Shown: in pieces, positions 24,713 to 33,566 of the stretch
Layout of the letters: every line of letters begins with the position of its first letter
How positions within the stretch are numbered: position 1 is the first letter of the stretch
NCBI RefSeq assembly: GCF_013128195.2
Contig: NZ_CP053452.2
Coordinates: forward strand, 1,178,001-1,242,000
DNA: 64,000 nucleotides
Origin: Frigoriglobus tundricola
GTDB taxonomy: Bacteria; Planctomycetota; Planctomycetia; Gemmatales; Gemmataceae
Reading direction: 5' to 3'
Program-made: the position numbers and the translations under genes
The notes under the pieces: generated by a model
What the model was told of the DNA's origin: nothing
Database searches by the model: none
Seen by the model: the letters and a program-made list of their open reading frames with translations, nothing else

Positions 24713-27142
24713 ATGAGGCTTTCTGACATGCGCCTTGCCTCCCTGCTGTCTCTCTGCGTCCTCGGCGGTCTCTGCGGTGAATCACCCGCCCAGACCATCG
24801 CCGTGTACCCGCCGGACATCAACCTCGAAACGGCCCGCGACCGCCAATCGTTCGTCGTGCAGCTCACCCAGCCCGACGGCCTCACCCGCGACGTCACCGC
24901 CCAGGCGCAGGTGACCTTCGCCGACCCGACGCTCGTGAAGCTCGACGCGCACTACGTCCGGCCCGTCGCGGACGGCGCCACCGAGATGAGCGTGACCTTC
25001 GGCGGGCAGACCGTCAAGATCCCGGTGAAGGTGACGAAGGCGAAGGAGGACCGCGCGATCTCCTTCAAGCAGGACGTGATGCCGGTCTTCATGCGGACCG
25101 GGTGCAACGTCGGCGGGTGCCACGGCGCGGCCCGCGGTAAGGACGGCTTCCGGCTGTCGCTGTTCGGCTTCGACCCCGAGGGCGACCACTTCCGCCTCAC
25201 CCGCGAACTCAACGGCCGCCGCGTGAACCTCGCGCTGCCCGGCGAGAGCCTGCTCGTCGAGAAGGCGCTCGGAAAAGTGCCACATACCGGCGGGGCGAAG
25301 ATTAAGGAAGGCGACGAGTACCACCAGACGCTCCTCCGCTGGCTCGAGGCCGATGCGCCCCTGGACCCGCCCACGGTCGCACTACCGGTGAGCATGGAAG
25401 TGTTCCCGCCCGGCGCGGTCCTCGACGGCAAGGGCGAGAAGCAGCGCCTCGTGGTGCGGGCGAAGTACAGCGACGGCACCGACCGCGACGTGACCAGCCT
25501 CGCGCTCTTCCTCACGAACAACGAGACCGCCGCCAAAATCGACGGCGACGGCACCGTGACGGCCGGCGACCGCGGCGAGGCGTTCGTCATGGCCCGGTTC
25601 CACACGTTCACCATCGGCGTGCCGTTCATCACGCTGCCGAAGGGCCTGAAGTTCGCCTGGTCGAACCCGCCCGAAACGAACTACATCGACACGCTGGTCC
25701 ACAACAAACTGAAGAAGCTCCGCATCGAGCCGAGCGGCGTGTGCGACGACGCGACCTTCGTGCGCCGCGTGTACCTCGACATCATCGGCGCGCTGCCCAC
25801 GCCCGAGGAGTACGCCCGGTTCATGGTGTCCACGCTGCCCACGAAGCGCGAGCACCTCGTGGACGAGTTGCTCGACCGCAAGGAGTTCGCGGAGCTGTGG
25901 GTGCTGAAGTGGGCGGAGCTGTTGCAGATCCGCTCGTCCAACGACGTCAGCTATAAGGCGATGCTGCTGTACTACGGCTGGCTGCAAGAGAAAATCGCCA
26001 ACAACGTCCCGACCGACGAGTGGGTGCGCGAGCTGCTCGGGGCCAACGGCGGCACGTTCAAGAACCCGGCGACCAACTACTACCAGCTCGAGCGCGACGT
26101 CCTCAAGGTGACGGAGAACGTGGCCCAGGTGTTCATGGGCATGCGCATCCAGTGCGCCCAGTGCCACAACCACCCGTTCGACCGCTGGACGATGGACGAC
26201 TACTACTCGTTCGCCTCGTTCTTCACCCAGATCGGCCGCAAGGGCACCGACGACGCCCGCGAGCTGGTCGTGTTCAACAGTGGCGGCGGCGAGGTGAACC
26301 ACCCGGTCCACAAGCGGCCGATGCCGCCCAAGTTCCTCGGCGGCACCGCCGCCGCGGACGTGGCCGGCAAGGACCGCCGCGTGGTGGTCGCGACCTGGCT
26401 CGCCAGCGCCGACAACCCGTACTTCGCCAAGAACCTCTCGAACATCGTCTGGGGCCACTTCTTCGGCCAGGGCATCATCAACGAGATCGACGACGTGCGG
26501 ATCTCCAACCCGGCGAGCAACCAGGAGCTGCTCGACGAGCTAGGCAAGCGGTTCACCGGCTACAAGTACGACTTCAAGAAGCTCGTCCGCGACATCTGTA
26601 CTTCGCAGACGTACCAGCGCTCGACGCAGCCCACCAAGACGAACGAGAGCGACACGCGGAACTTCGCCCGCGGGCCGATCCGCCGCATCCGAGCGGAGAC
26701 CATGCTCGACATTATCACTCAGGTGACGGACACGAAGAACAAGTTCCAGGGCCTCCCGCTCGGCGCCCGCGCGGTGCAGATCGCCGACGGCGGCGTGAGC
26801 ACGTACTTCCTCACCACGTTCGGCCGCCCGACCCGTGAAACGGTCTGCTCGTGCGAAGTGCGCCTCGAACCGACGCTGTCGCAAAGCCTCCACCTGCTCA
26901 ACGGCGGGACAGTGGAACCGAAGATCGCGCAGGGGAACCTCGTGGGCAAGATGCTCCAGGAGAAGAAGACCCCGGCGCAGATCATCGAGCAGATGTACGT
27001 CCGGTGCCTGAGCCGCGCGCCGAAGCTGGAGGAACTCAAGGCGCTCCTCGCCGCCGTGGACGCGGCCAAGGACAAGAAGCAGGCGCTGGAAGACGTGTTC
27101 TGGGCGATCATGAACTCGCGCGAGTTCATGTTCAACCACTGA
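24713..27142 (+). CDS. DUF1549/DUF1553 cytochrome-type protein, copy 1
   Basis: The frame starts at the ATG at 24713; a second ATG at 24728 has GAGG nine bases upstream and may be the real start. The product is 809 residues, with a leader LASLLSLCVLGGLCGE encoded by a dispersed repeat. Ig-like BIG2-type segments lie at about 25-110 and 225-320. A CX4CH site (CNVGGCHG, near residue 130) follows the first. DUF1549 (about 330-540) carries CAQCHNHPFDRW near 480, a canonical CxxCH heme site. DUF1553 follows to the end, closing with SREFMFNH. The family is abundant in planctomycetes, is exported and has no proven role; two heme sites suggest electron transfer. The downstream gene is a heme-WD40 protein. 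Confidence 0.85.
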   Translation: MRLSDMRLASLLSLCVLGGLCGESPAQTIAVYPPDINLETARDRQSFVVQLTQPDGLTRDVTAQAQVTFADPTLVKLDAHYVRPVADGATEMSVTFGGQTVKIPVKVTKAKEDRAISFKQDVMPVFMRTGCNVGGCHGAARGKDGFRLSLFGFDPEGDHFRLTRELNGRRVNLALPGESLLVEKALGKVPHTGGAKIKEGDEYHQTLLRWLEADAPLDPPTVALPVSMEVFPPGAVLDGKGEKQRLVVRAKYSDGTDRDVTSLALFLTNNETAAKIDGDGTVTAGDRGEAFVMARFHTFTIGVPFITLPKGLKFAWSNPPETNYIDTLVHNKLKKLRIEPSGVCDDATFVRRVYLDIIGALPTPEEYARFMVSTLPTKREHLVDELLDRKEFAELWVLKWAELLQIRSSNDVSYKAMLLYYGWLQEKIANNVPTDEWVRELLGANGGTFKNPATNYYQLERDVLKVTENVAQVFMGMRIQCAQCHNHPFDRWTMDDYYSFASFFTQIGRKGTDDARELVVFNSGGGEVNHPVHKRPMPPKFLGGTAAADVAGKDRRVVVATWLASADNPYFAKNLSNIVWGHFFGQGIINEIDDVRISNPASNQELLDELGKRFTGYKYDFKKLVRDICTSQTYQRSTQPTKTNESDTRNFARGPIRRIRAETMLDIITQVTDTKNKFQGLPLGARAVQIADGGVSTYFLTTFGRPTRETVCSCEVRLEPTLSQSLHLLNGGTVEPKIAQGNLVGKMLQEKKTPAQIIEQMYVRCLSRAPKLEELKALLAAVDAAKDKKQALEDVFWAIMNSREFMFNH

Positions 27143-27184
27143 GCGGCGCCGGCGAGCGGCGAGGCGCAAGCTCGCCGATATTTT

Positions 27185-27415
27185 CAGCCCCGGAGGGGCG
27201 ACCGACGGTAGCCAGGGGTGGAGCGAGCGCTTCGCGAGCACAACCCCTGGAATACGTCCGGGAGAGAATGAGAAGCCCCAGAGGGGCGACAGAGCCTTCG
27301 CTGTCCGTGCTGTCGCCCCTCCGGGGCTTCGTCTTATTTACTTTCAGGTTCCAGGGGTTGCGCTCGCGAGCGCTCGCTCCACCCCTGGCTACCGTCGGTC
27401 GCCCCTCCGGGGCTG
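27185..27415. repeat. Large nested palindrome, 231 bp
   Basis: Outer arms 27185-27252 and 27349-27415 are inverted copies of about 67 bp (core CCGGAGGGGCGACCGACGGT). Inside them a second 20-bp stem pairs 27272-27291 with 27311-27330 with one G-U. The element fills the 302-bp gap between two co-directional genes. Confidence 0.8.
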
Positions 27416-27444
27416 AAGACTAAGACTTCTTGAGGCTCCCCGAT

Positions 27445-29586
27445 ATGCGGCACCAGGCTCTCCTCTGTTCCGCCCTGCTCCTCCTCGCGGGCGGGTCGCG
27501 CGTCCTCGCGGACGCCAAGAACCCGACCTACGACGACGACGTGATGCCGATCGTCAAGCAGTCGTGCGTCAACTGTCACGGCAACGACAAGCAGAAGGGC
27601 GGGCTGAACCTCGCCACCTACGCCGCGATGAACCAGGGCGGGTCGTCCGGGGCCGTCGTCGTGCCGGGCAAGGCCGACAAGTCGCGCCTCTACACGCTCT
27701 CCGCCCACATCGAAGAACCCAAGATGCCGCCCAGCGGCAACAAGATCGCCGACGCCCAGCTCGCCACCCTCAAGCTGTGGGTGGAGCAAGGCGCCCGCCA
27801 GAACTCCGGCAGCAAAGTGGTCGTGACACCGATTACCACCGACATCGGCCTCAAGTCGGTCGTCAAAGGGCGGCCGGCGGGTCCGCCGCCGATGCCCGTC
27901 GCCGGCAAACTGAAGCTCGATCCGGTCGTCACTGCCCGCCGGCCCGGCGCGGTCCTCGCGCTCGCCACCAGCCCGTGGGCGCCGCTCGTCGCCATCGGCG
28001 GGCAGAAGCAGGTCATCCTTTACAACACCGACACCAACGCCCTCGTCGGCTTCCTGCCGTTCGAGCACGGCCAGATCCACTGCATCAAGTTCTCCCGCAA
28101 CGCGCGGTTCGTCCTGGTGGCGGGCGGCCGGGGCGGGCAGTCCGGTAAAGCGGTGCTGTACAAGGTCGAGACCGGCGAGAAGGTGCTGGAGGTCGGCATC
28201 GAGAACGACGCGATCCTCGCGGCGGACATCTCCGCCGACCAGACGCAGATCGCGGTCGGCAGCCCGGCGAAGCTCGTCCGCATCTACTCCACCACCGACG
28301 GCAAGGTGCTACACGAGATCAAGAAGCACACCGACTGGGTGTGCGCGGTGGAATACAGCCCGGACGGCGTGCTGCTCGCCACCGGCGACCGCAACGGCGG
28401 TGTGTTCGTGTGGGAGGCGTTCACCGGCCGCGAGTACTTCAGCCTCCGCGGCCACACCGCGATGATCACCGACGCCTCCTGGCGCGACGACTCGAACGTC
28501 CTCGCGACGTGCAGCGAGGACACCACCATCAAGCTGTGGGAGATGGAAAACGGCGGGAACATCAAGAACTGGGGCGCGCACGCCGGCGGCGTCGCGAGCG
28601 TACAGTTCACCCACGACGGGAAGCTTGCGTCCACCGGCCGCGACAAGGTCACGAAGCTCTGGGACCAGAACGGCACCGCGCTCAAGACCTTCGAGGCGTT
28701 CCCGGACCTCGGGCTGAAGGTCGCCGTCACGCACGACAACGCGAAGGTGATCGCCGGCGATTGGAGCGGTGTGGTGAAGTCGTGGACCGCGGCCGATGCG
28801 AAGCTGGTCGCGGCGCTCGACGCGAACCCGCTTCCGGTCGCCGAACGCTTGAAGAAGGCCGAAGCCGCTCTCGCGGCCGCGACCGCCAGGAGCGCCGCCG
28901 CACAGGCCGCGTTCGACGCCGCAACCCTGAAAGCGAAGCAGGCGACCGACGCGTACACCGCGGCCGCGGCGAACGCGAACAAGGTCGCCGCCGACCTCGC
29001 CGCCGCGAACAAGGCCGTGACCGATTACACGGCCGCCGCCAACGCGGCCAAGCCGCAAATGGACGCGGCGAAGGCCGAGGCGGACAAGGCCGCCCCGCCC
29101 GCGACCGCCGCCGCGAACAAGGCCGCTGCGCTGGAGGTGGCGGCCGCCGCGGAGGCCGTCGCGGCCAAGACGATCGCGGACGCCGCGGCGAAGGCGCCGG
29201 CGAACGCGGACCCGCGCGCGCAGTCCAAGAAGAAGGCCGACGCCCTGGCCGCGCTGGCCGCCGAACTGACCGCCGCGAAAAAGGCCGCGGCCGACACGGC
29301 CACGGCCCTTGCCGCCGCGCAAGCCAAGTTCGCCGCGCAGTCGAAACTCTACACCGACGCCACGGCCACACTCACCGCCAGCCAGAAAACCGTCGGCACG
29401 CTCACGCCGCTGGTGAAGCCCGCGGCGGACGCGGTCGCACCGGCGAAAGCCGCCGCCGACGCCGCCAACGCGGCCGTTGCCCCGGCCAAAGCCGCGCTCG
29501 ATGCGTCCAGCGCGGAGGTCACCGCGGCGAAAACGGCCGTCGAGCAACTCCGAACCGCAACCGCGTCTCAAGAACCGAAAAAGTAG
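27445..29586 (+). CDS. Secreted c-type heme/WD40 protein with alanine-rich helical tail
   Basis: I use the ATG at 27445 (GAGG at 27433-27436) rather than the TTG at 27430; it gives 713 residues. After a signal peptide (LLCSALLLLAGGSRVLA), residues 28-125 form a planctomycete cytochrome c domain with CVNCHGND near residue 40 and MPPSGNKI as a likely Met-ligand loop. Residues about 160-440 are WD40-type repeats (AVEYSPDGVLLATGDRNGGV, TTIKLWEMENGG). The final 240 residues are an unusual Ala/Lys/Asp-rich helical tail (for example AAAQAAFDAATLKAKQATDA), likely an extended coiled coil. It ends a run of exported proteins beginning at 20258. Joint heme and propeller domains suggest a periplasmic redox or scaffold protein. 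Confidence 0.8.
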   Translation: MRHQALLCSALLLLAGGSRVLADAKNPTYDDDVMPIVKQSCVNCHGNDKQKGGLNLATYAAMNQGGSSGAVVVPGKADKSRLYTLSAHIEEPKMPPSGNKIADAQLATLKLWVEQGARQNSGSKVVVTPITTDIGLKSVVKGRPAGPPPMPVAGKLKLDPVVTARRPGAVLALATSPWAPLVAIGGQKQVILYNTDTNALVGFLPFEHGQIHCIKFSRNARFVLVAGGRGGQSGKAVLYKVETGEKVLEVGIENDAILAADISADQTQIAVGSPAKLVRIYSTTDGKVLHEIKKHTDWVCAVEYSPDGVLLATGDRNGGVFVWEAFTGREYFSLRGHTAMITDASWRDDSNVLATCSEDTTIKLWEMENGGNIKNWGAHAGGVASVQFTHDGKLASTGRDKVTKLWDQNGTALKTFEAFPDLGLKVAVTHDNAKVIAGDWSGVVKSWTAADAKLVAALDANPLPVAERLKKAEAALAAATARSAAAQAAFDAATLKAKQATDAYTAAAANANKVAADLAAANKAVTDYTAAANAAKPQMDAAKAEADKAAPPATAAANKAAALEVAAAAEAVAAKTIADAAAKAPANADPRAQSKKKADALAALAAELTAAKKAAADTATALAAAQAKFAAQSKLYTDATATLTASQKTVGTLTPLVKPAADAVAPAKAAADAANAAVAPAKAALDASSAEVTAAKTAVEQLRTATASQEPKK

Positions 29587-29630
29587 GCCGGTGCGCGACC
29601 ACACGAGCGAAGAGCCAAAAGAAGAAAATA

Positions 29631-29711
29631 CCGCAGATGACGCTGACAACGCAGATGAAGACAAGATAAAACTTTTGCTCTTCTGATCTGCGTGTTCCGG
29701 GTCATCTGTGG
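29631..29711. repeat. GCAGATGACG-type inverted repeat
   Basis: The left arm CCGCAGATGACGCTGACAAC and the right arm ending GGTCATCTGTGG are partly complementary over about 29 positions around an AT-rich centre. It belongs to the same general class of dispersed repeats as the CACAGAG elements and lies between the heme-WD40 and DUF1559-fusion genes. Confidence 0.45.
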
Positions 29712-29824
29712 CGCTCTTCTCTCTTACATCGCCCTGGATCGGCGGTTTTTCGTGTTTGGCGTTTGGCGCGTCGGGTTTACTATTGGGGAGTGGACTCCCC
29801 ATACCGAGTGACGGAACCCAATCC

Positions 29825-31759
29825 ATGATCAGCGGAACGGTCGGGCGGCGCGGCGGGCGGGCGGCGCTGTGGCTGGTGGTCGGCCTCCTGGTCGGGGGCA
29901 CTGTCGGTGCCGGTGCGGCCTACCTCATCAAGCGCGGCAAGGACGGCGTCTCCGGTGGCCCGCGGCTCGGTAAGGCCGAGGAGATGGATTTCGTCCCGGC
30001 CGACGCGGCCGGGTTCATCCACGTCCGCGTGCGCGGCCTGTGGCACACCGAAGCGTTCGCCGATTTCCGCAAACTCGTTGAAAAGGCCGGGCCGCAGGCG
30101 AAGGCGGTCATCGACGACTCGTTCGTCCCCGCCCCGTCCACCCTCGACCGGGTGACGCTCGTGTTCATCAAGACGGCGCCCCAGATGCTCCCCCTCGGCC
30201 AGCCGCCCAAGGGCAAAGGCCCGTTACCCAAGGGCAAAGGCGCGTTCCCGCCGGCCGCGCCGCAGCCGCCGGGGGTGCCGTTCGGTAACGACTTCCTCCC
30301 CGTCCCCGTCGCCGTGGACGACATCAAAGCCGCTGTGGTGATCGCGTTCAGCGCGCCGTTCGACGCCGGCTCGGTGCGCAGCACGTACCTCAAGGCCGCC
30401 ACCCAGGTGAAGCACGGCGACCGCGAGTACTGGGACGACCCGGGCGCGTCGATCGCCGCGTACTTCCCCAGCGACACGGTTATGGTGCTGAGCAACGGGG
30501 ACGGCATGAAAGCGTACCTGGCCAAGCTGGGCAACCCCAACGGGTTCCTGACAACGGCCATCGACCACGCGCGCGAGGGGAGCCGGCACGTCGTCGCCGC
30601 GATCAACTTCGGGCACCTCGGCGTGAACGCCGCAATGCTCGACGGCGTGCCAGAAGAGTACAAGCAGGCCGCCACCACCGCCCGAACGGTCCTCCGGGCG
30701 GAAAGCCTCATGATCGGCTACGCGATCGGCGAGGAGTCGAAGTTCGACGTCCGCCTCAAGTACAAAGACGACGCGGGCGCGACTGAGAGCGAAACCGCGC
30801 TCCGGGAGCTGGCGAAGATCGGCCGCGAGAAGCTCGCCGAGCCCAAGAAGCAAATGGAAACGGCGCTCAACGGCCCGCCGAACGTGACGAAACCGCGCCC
30901 GCTCAAGGACCTGCCGGCGGCCCTCGGTTCGCTCTTCGGGCTCGGGTCGATCAACGCGCTCGACGAATGGCTAGCCGATCCGCCCCTGAGGACCGAAGGC
31001 AGCGAGCTGGTGTTCACCCCGAAGGTGCCGTCACTCACCGCTCTGTACGCCAGCGCGGCCGCGGCATCGATCGGAACGCTGTTACCGGCGGTCGATAACG
31101 TCCGAGGGGCCGCAACCCGGGTGAAGGACGCCAACAACCTGAAGCAGTTCGGGCTCGCGATGCACGCCTATAACGACGCAAAGGGACACTTTCCGCCGCA
31201 GGACGGGAAAACCGCCGCGCACCCGAAGGGCGGGTTGAGTTGGCGCGTCCACCTGCTGCCGTACATAGAGCAGGACGCGCTGTACAAGCAGTTCAACCTG
31301 GATGAGCCGTGGGACGGCCCGACCAACAAGAAGCTCATCGAGAAGATGCCCGCGATCTTTCAAAGCCCGTTTGTAGCCGACCCGCCGAACCAGACGCGGT
31401 ACAAGGTGTTCTCCGGGCGCGACACCATTATCCATCCAGGTTCCCGGACCACGCTGCTCGATATCACCGACGGCACGTCGAACACGATCCTGATCGTTGG
31501 CGGCGGCCGGCCGGTGGTCTGGACGCAACCGGACGACATCCCGTTCACCGGCGCAGAGGTGCCGCCGTCGGTCCTCGCGCTGCCAGGGCAAACGGGGTGT
31601 AACGTCGCATTGTGCGACGGCAGCGTGAGGTGGCTCGAGTTGTCCCGGCTGTCCCCCACCACGCTGAAAGCCGCGATCACCCGCGCCGGCGGCGAGACCC
31701 TCGGGCCGGACTGGGACGCAGCCGAAGGCCCGCGCCGGCCACTGAACTTCAAGGACTGA
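29825..31759 (+). CDS. Membrane-anchored protein with C-terminal DUF1559 domain
   Basis: The frame is open from a GTG at 29708, but the ATG at 29825 directly precedes a basic start and membrane helix (residues 13-35, AALWLVVGLLVGGTVGAGAA), giving 644 residues. The centre (about 50-420) is a globular domain with Pro/Gly/Lys-rich inserts (PPKGKGPLPKGKGAFPP). The C-terminal 220 residues match DUF1559: NNLKQFGLAMHAYNDAKGHF, LLPYIEQDALYKQFNLDEPW, TDGTSNTILIVGG and VALCDGSVRWLELS. DUF1559 proteins normally begin with a prepilin leader; this one lacks it, so it is a fusion rather than a pseudopilin. The role of the N-terminal part is unknown. Confidence 0.75.
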   Translation: MISGTVGRRGGRAALWLVVGLLVGGTVGAGAAYLIKRGKDGVSGGPRLGKAEEMDFVPADAAGFIHVRVRGLWHTEAFADFRKLVEKAGPQAKAVIDDSFVPAPSTLDRVTLVFIKTAPQMLPLGQPPKGKGPLPKGKGAFPPAAPQPPGVPFGNDFLPVPVAVDDIKAAVVIAFSAPFDAGSVRSTYLKAATQVKHGDREYWDDPGASIAAYFPSDTVMVLSNGDGMKAYLAKLGNPNGFLTTAIDHAREGSRHVVAAINFGHLGVNAAMLDGVPEEYKQAATTARTVLRAESLMIGYAIGEESKFDVRLKYKDDAGATESETALRELAKIGREKLAEPKKQMETALNGPPNVTKPRPLKDLPAALGSLFGLGSINALDEWLADPPLRTEGSELVFTPKVPSLTALYASAAAASIGTLLPAVDNVRGAATRVKDANNLKQFGLAMHAYNDAKGHFPPQDGKTAAHPKGGLSWRVHLLPYIEQDALYKQFNLDEPWDGPTNKKLIEKMPAIFQSPFVADPPNQTRYKVFSGRDTIIHPGSRTTLLDITDGTSNTILIVGGGRPVVWTQPDDIPFTGAEVPPSVLALPGQTGCNVALCDGSVRWLELSRLSPTTLKAAITRAGGETLGPDWDAAEGPRRPLNFKD

Positions 31760-31812
31760 GCCGACAGCCGGGGACGAATGTCACGTTCCGTGTAACTGGA
31801 GCTGACGCCCAG

Positions 31813-32019
31813 AAAGTCGATCACTCGCTCCGCGAGTGACACCCGCCACCGACCCCAAACGGCAGCGTACAAGTGACCAACGTTGTCGGTCACTTGCTCC
31901 GTGAGTTGCCCCCCGCCACCGCCCCAGACGTAACGTGACCGGCCTGCGATCTCGCGGACCGGCGCCGAACCGTGGCTCCCAATGGGAGGGCACGACTCGC
32001 GGAGCGAGTCGCCTACTTT
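31813..32019. repeat. REPIN-like palindrome, copy B (tripartite)
   Basis: It begins AAAGTCGATCACTCGCTCCG and ends GGAGCGAGTCGCCTACTTT. A third, degenerate internal palindrome (GTCACTTGCTCCGTGAGTTG) lies near 31890, making this copy longer than copies A and C. It ends 27 bp before the DUF1501 start. Confidence 0.7.
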
Positions 32020-32045
32020 CCCGACCCGAACGCACGAGCCTTCCT

Positions 32046-33449
32046 ATGCGATTTCCCCTCTCGCGCCGCGAGCTGCTCGCCCGGTCCGCCAACGGCTTCG
32101 GCGCCGCCGCACTTGCGGCGCTGCTCGCCGACGAAGCCCGCGCCGAGGCGCCGGCCACCGACCCCTTCGCGCCCAGGAAGCCGCAGTTCGCCCCGAAGGC
32201 GAAGTCGGTCATCGTCCTGTTCATGGACGGCGGGCCGAGCCAGGTGGACACGTTCGACCCGAAACCGGCGCTGGAGAAGTACCACGGCAAACCGTTCCCG
32301 GCGAAGGTCGAGGCGACCCAGTTCAACAACGTCGGCAAGACGCTGGCGAGCCCGTGGAAGTTCAAGAAGTACGGCAGCTCCGGCCTGCCCGTTAGCGACC
32401 TGTTCCCGCACGTCGCCACCTGCGCCGACGACCTCGCGGTGATCCGCTCGATGGTGGCCAACTTCTCCGAACACACCAACGCCAACTACTTCTGGCACAG
32501 CGGCCACGGGCAGCAGGGGCGGCCCAGCTTCGGGAGCTGGGTGACCTACGGACTCGGGAGCGAGAGCCGCGACCTGCCCGGCTTCGTCGTCCTGAGCAAC
32601 GGCATGATCCCGCCCGGCGGCATCGACTGCTTCGGCAACGGGTTCCTGCCCGCCGCGTACCAGGGGTCGGTGTTCCGCGGCGGCGCGAACCCCGTCGCCG
32701 ACATCACACCGCCCGGGGGCGAGAACGCGAAGACCCGGGCCGCCAAGCGCGACCTGCTCCGCAAGCTCGATGCGTCGGCCAAGGCCCACTACGGCGATAC
32801 CGATCCGCTCGACGCGGCCATCGGCAACTACGAACTCGCGTTCCGCATGCAAACGGCCGTTCCCGAACTCGCGGACCTGAGCAAGGAAACCGCGGAGACG
32901 CACGAGCTGTACGGCACCGCCGACAAGGCGACCGAGATCTTCGGCCGGCAGTGCCTCATTGCCCGGCGGCTCGTGCAGCGCGGGGTCCGGTTCGTGGAAC
33001 TGTTGTGCCCGAACCTCGGTCACGACCGCTGGGACCAGCACTCGAACTTGAAGAAGGGGCACGAGGACAACGCCCGCGCCGTGGACAAGCCGATCGCCGG
33101 CCTGCTCACCGATCTGAAGCGGACCGGCCTGCTGAAAGACACGCTCGTGATCTGGGGCGGCGAGTTCGGCCGCACGCCGGTGGCCCAGGGCAGCGACGGC
33201 CGCGACCACAACCCGTTCGGCTTCACGATGTGGCTGGCCGGCGGCGGCACGAAGGGCGGCACCGTGGTCGGCGAGACGGACGACTTCGGCTACCACGCGG
33301 TGAAGGACAAGGTCCAGATCCACGACCTGCACGCCACCGCGCTGCACCTGCTCGGGTTCGACCACAAGAAGCTGACGTACCGGTTCGGCGGCCGGGACAT
33401 GCGCCTCACCGACGTCCACGGGGAGCTGATCGAGAAAGTCCTGGCTTGA
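32046..33449 (+). CDS. DUF1501 secreted protein, second copy
   Basis: The ATG at 32046 gives 467 residues; the upstream open frame is repeat sequence. The leader SRRELLARSANGFGAAALAA is twin-arginine-like. Family landmarks are clear: VIVLFMDGGPSQVDTFDPKP, SGHGQQGRPSFGSWVTYGLG, RFVELLCPNLGHDRWDQHSN, WGGEFGRTPVAQGSDGRDHN and FTMWLAGGGTKGGTVVGETD. DUF1501 proteins share an alkaline-phosphatase-like fold but have no established activity. This copy differs from the one at 20258 in having the FMDGGPSQVDTFD form of the N-terminal motif, which is the commoner type. No DUF1553 gene is directly adjacent; the next DUF1553 is at 37019 on the other strand. Confidence 0.85.
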   Translation: MRFPLSRRELLARSANGFGAAALAALLADEARAEAPATDPFAPRKPQFAPKAKSVIVLFMDGGPSQVDTFDPKPALEKYHGKPFPAKVEATQFNNVGKTLASPWKFKKYGSSGLPVSDLFPHVATCADDLAVIRSMVANFSEHTNANYFWHSGHGQQGRPSFGSWVTYGLGSESRDLPGFVVLSNGMIPPGGIDCFGNGFLPAAYQGSVFRGGANPVADITPPGGENAKTRAAKRDLLRKLDASAKAHYGDTDPLDAAIGNYELAFRMQTAVPELADLSKETAETHELYGTADKATEIFGRQCLIARRLVQRGVRFVELLCPNLGHDRWDQHSNLKKGHEDNARAVDKPIAGLLTDLKRTGLLKDTLVIWGGEFGRTPVAQGSDGRDHNPFGFTMWLAGGGTKGGTVVGETDDFGYHAVKDKVQIHDLHATALHLLGFDHKKLTYRFGGRDMRLTDVHGELIEKVLA

Positions 33450-33566
33450 CCGGCCATTCACCGCGTATTCATCCCACCTTCTCGGCCCGGCTCGTGGCGT
33501 CGGGTAGGCTCGCTGTAGTCCGGCGCGCGCCGGACGTTCGAGTCGCTCTCCACGAGGGTTACACCA

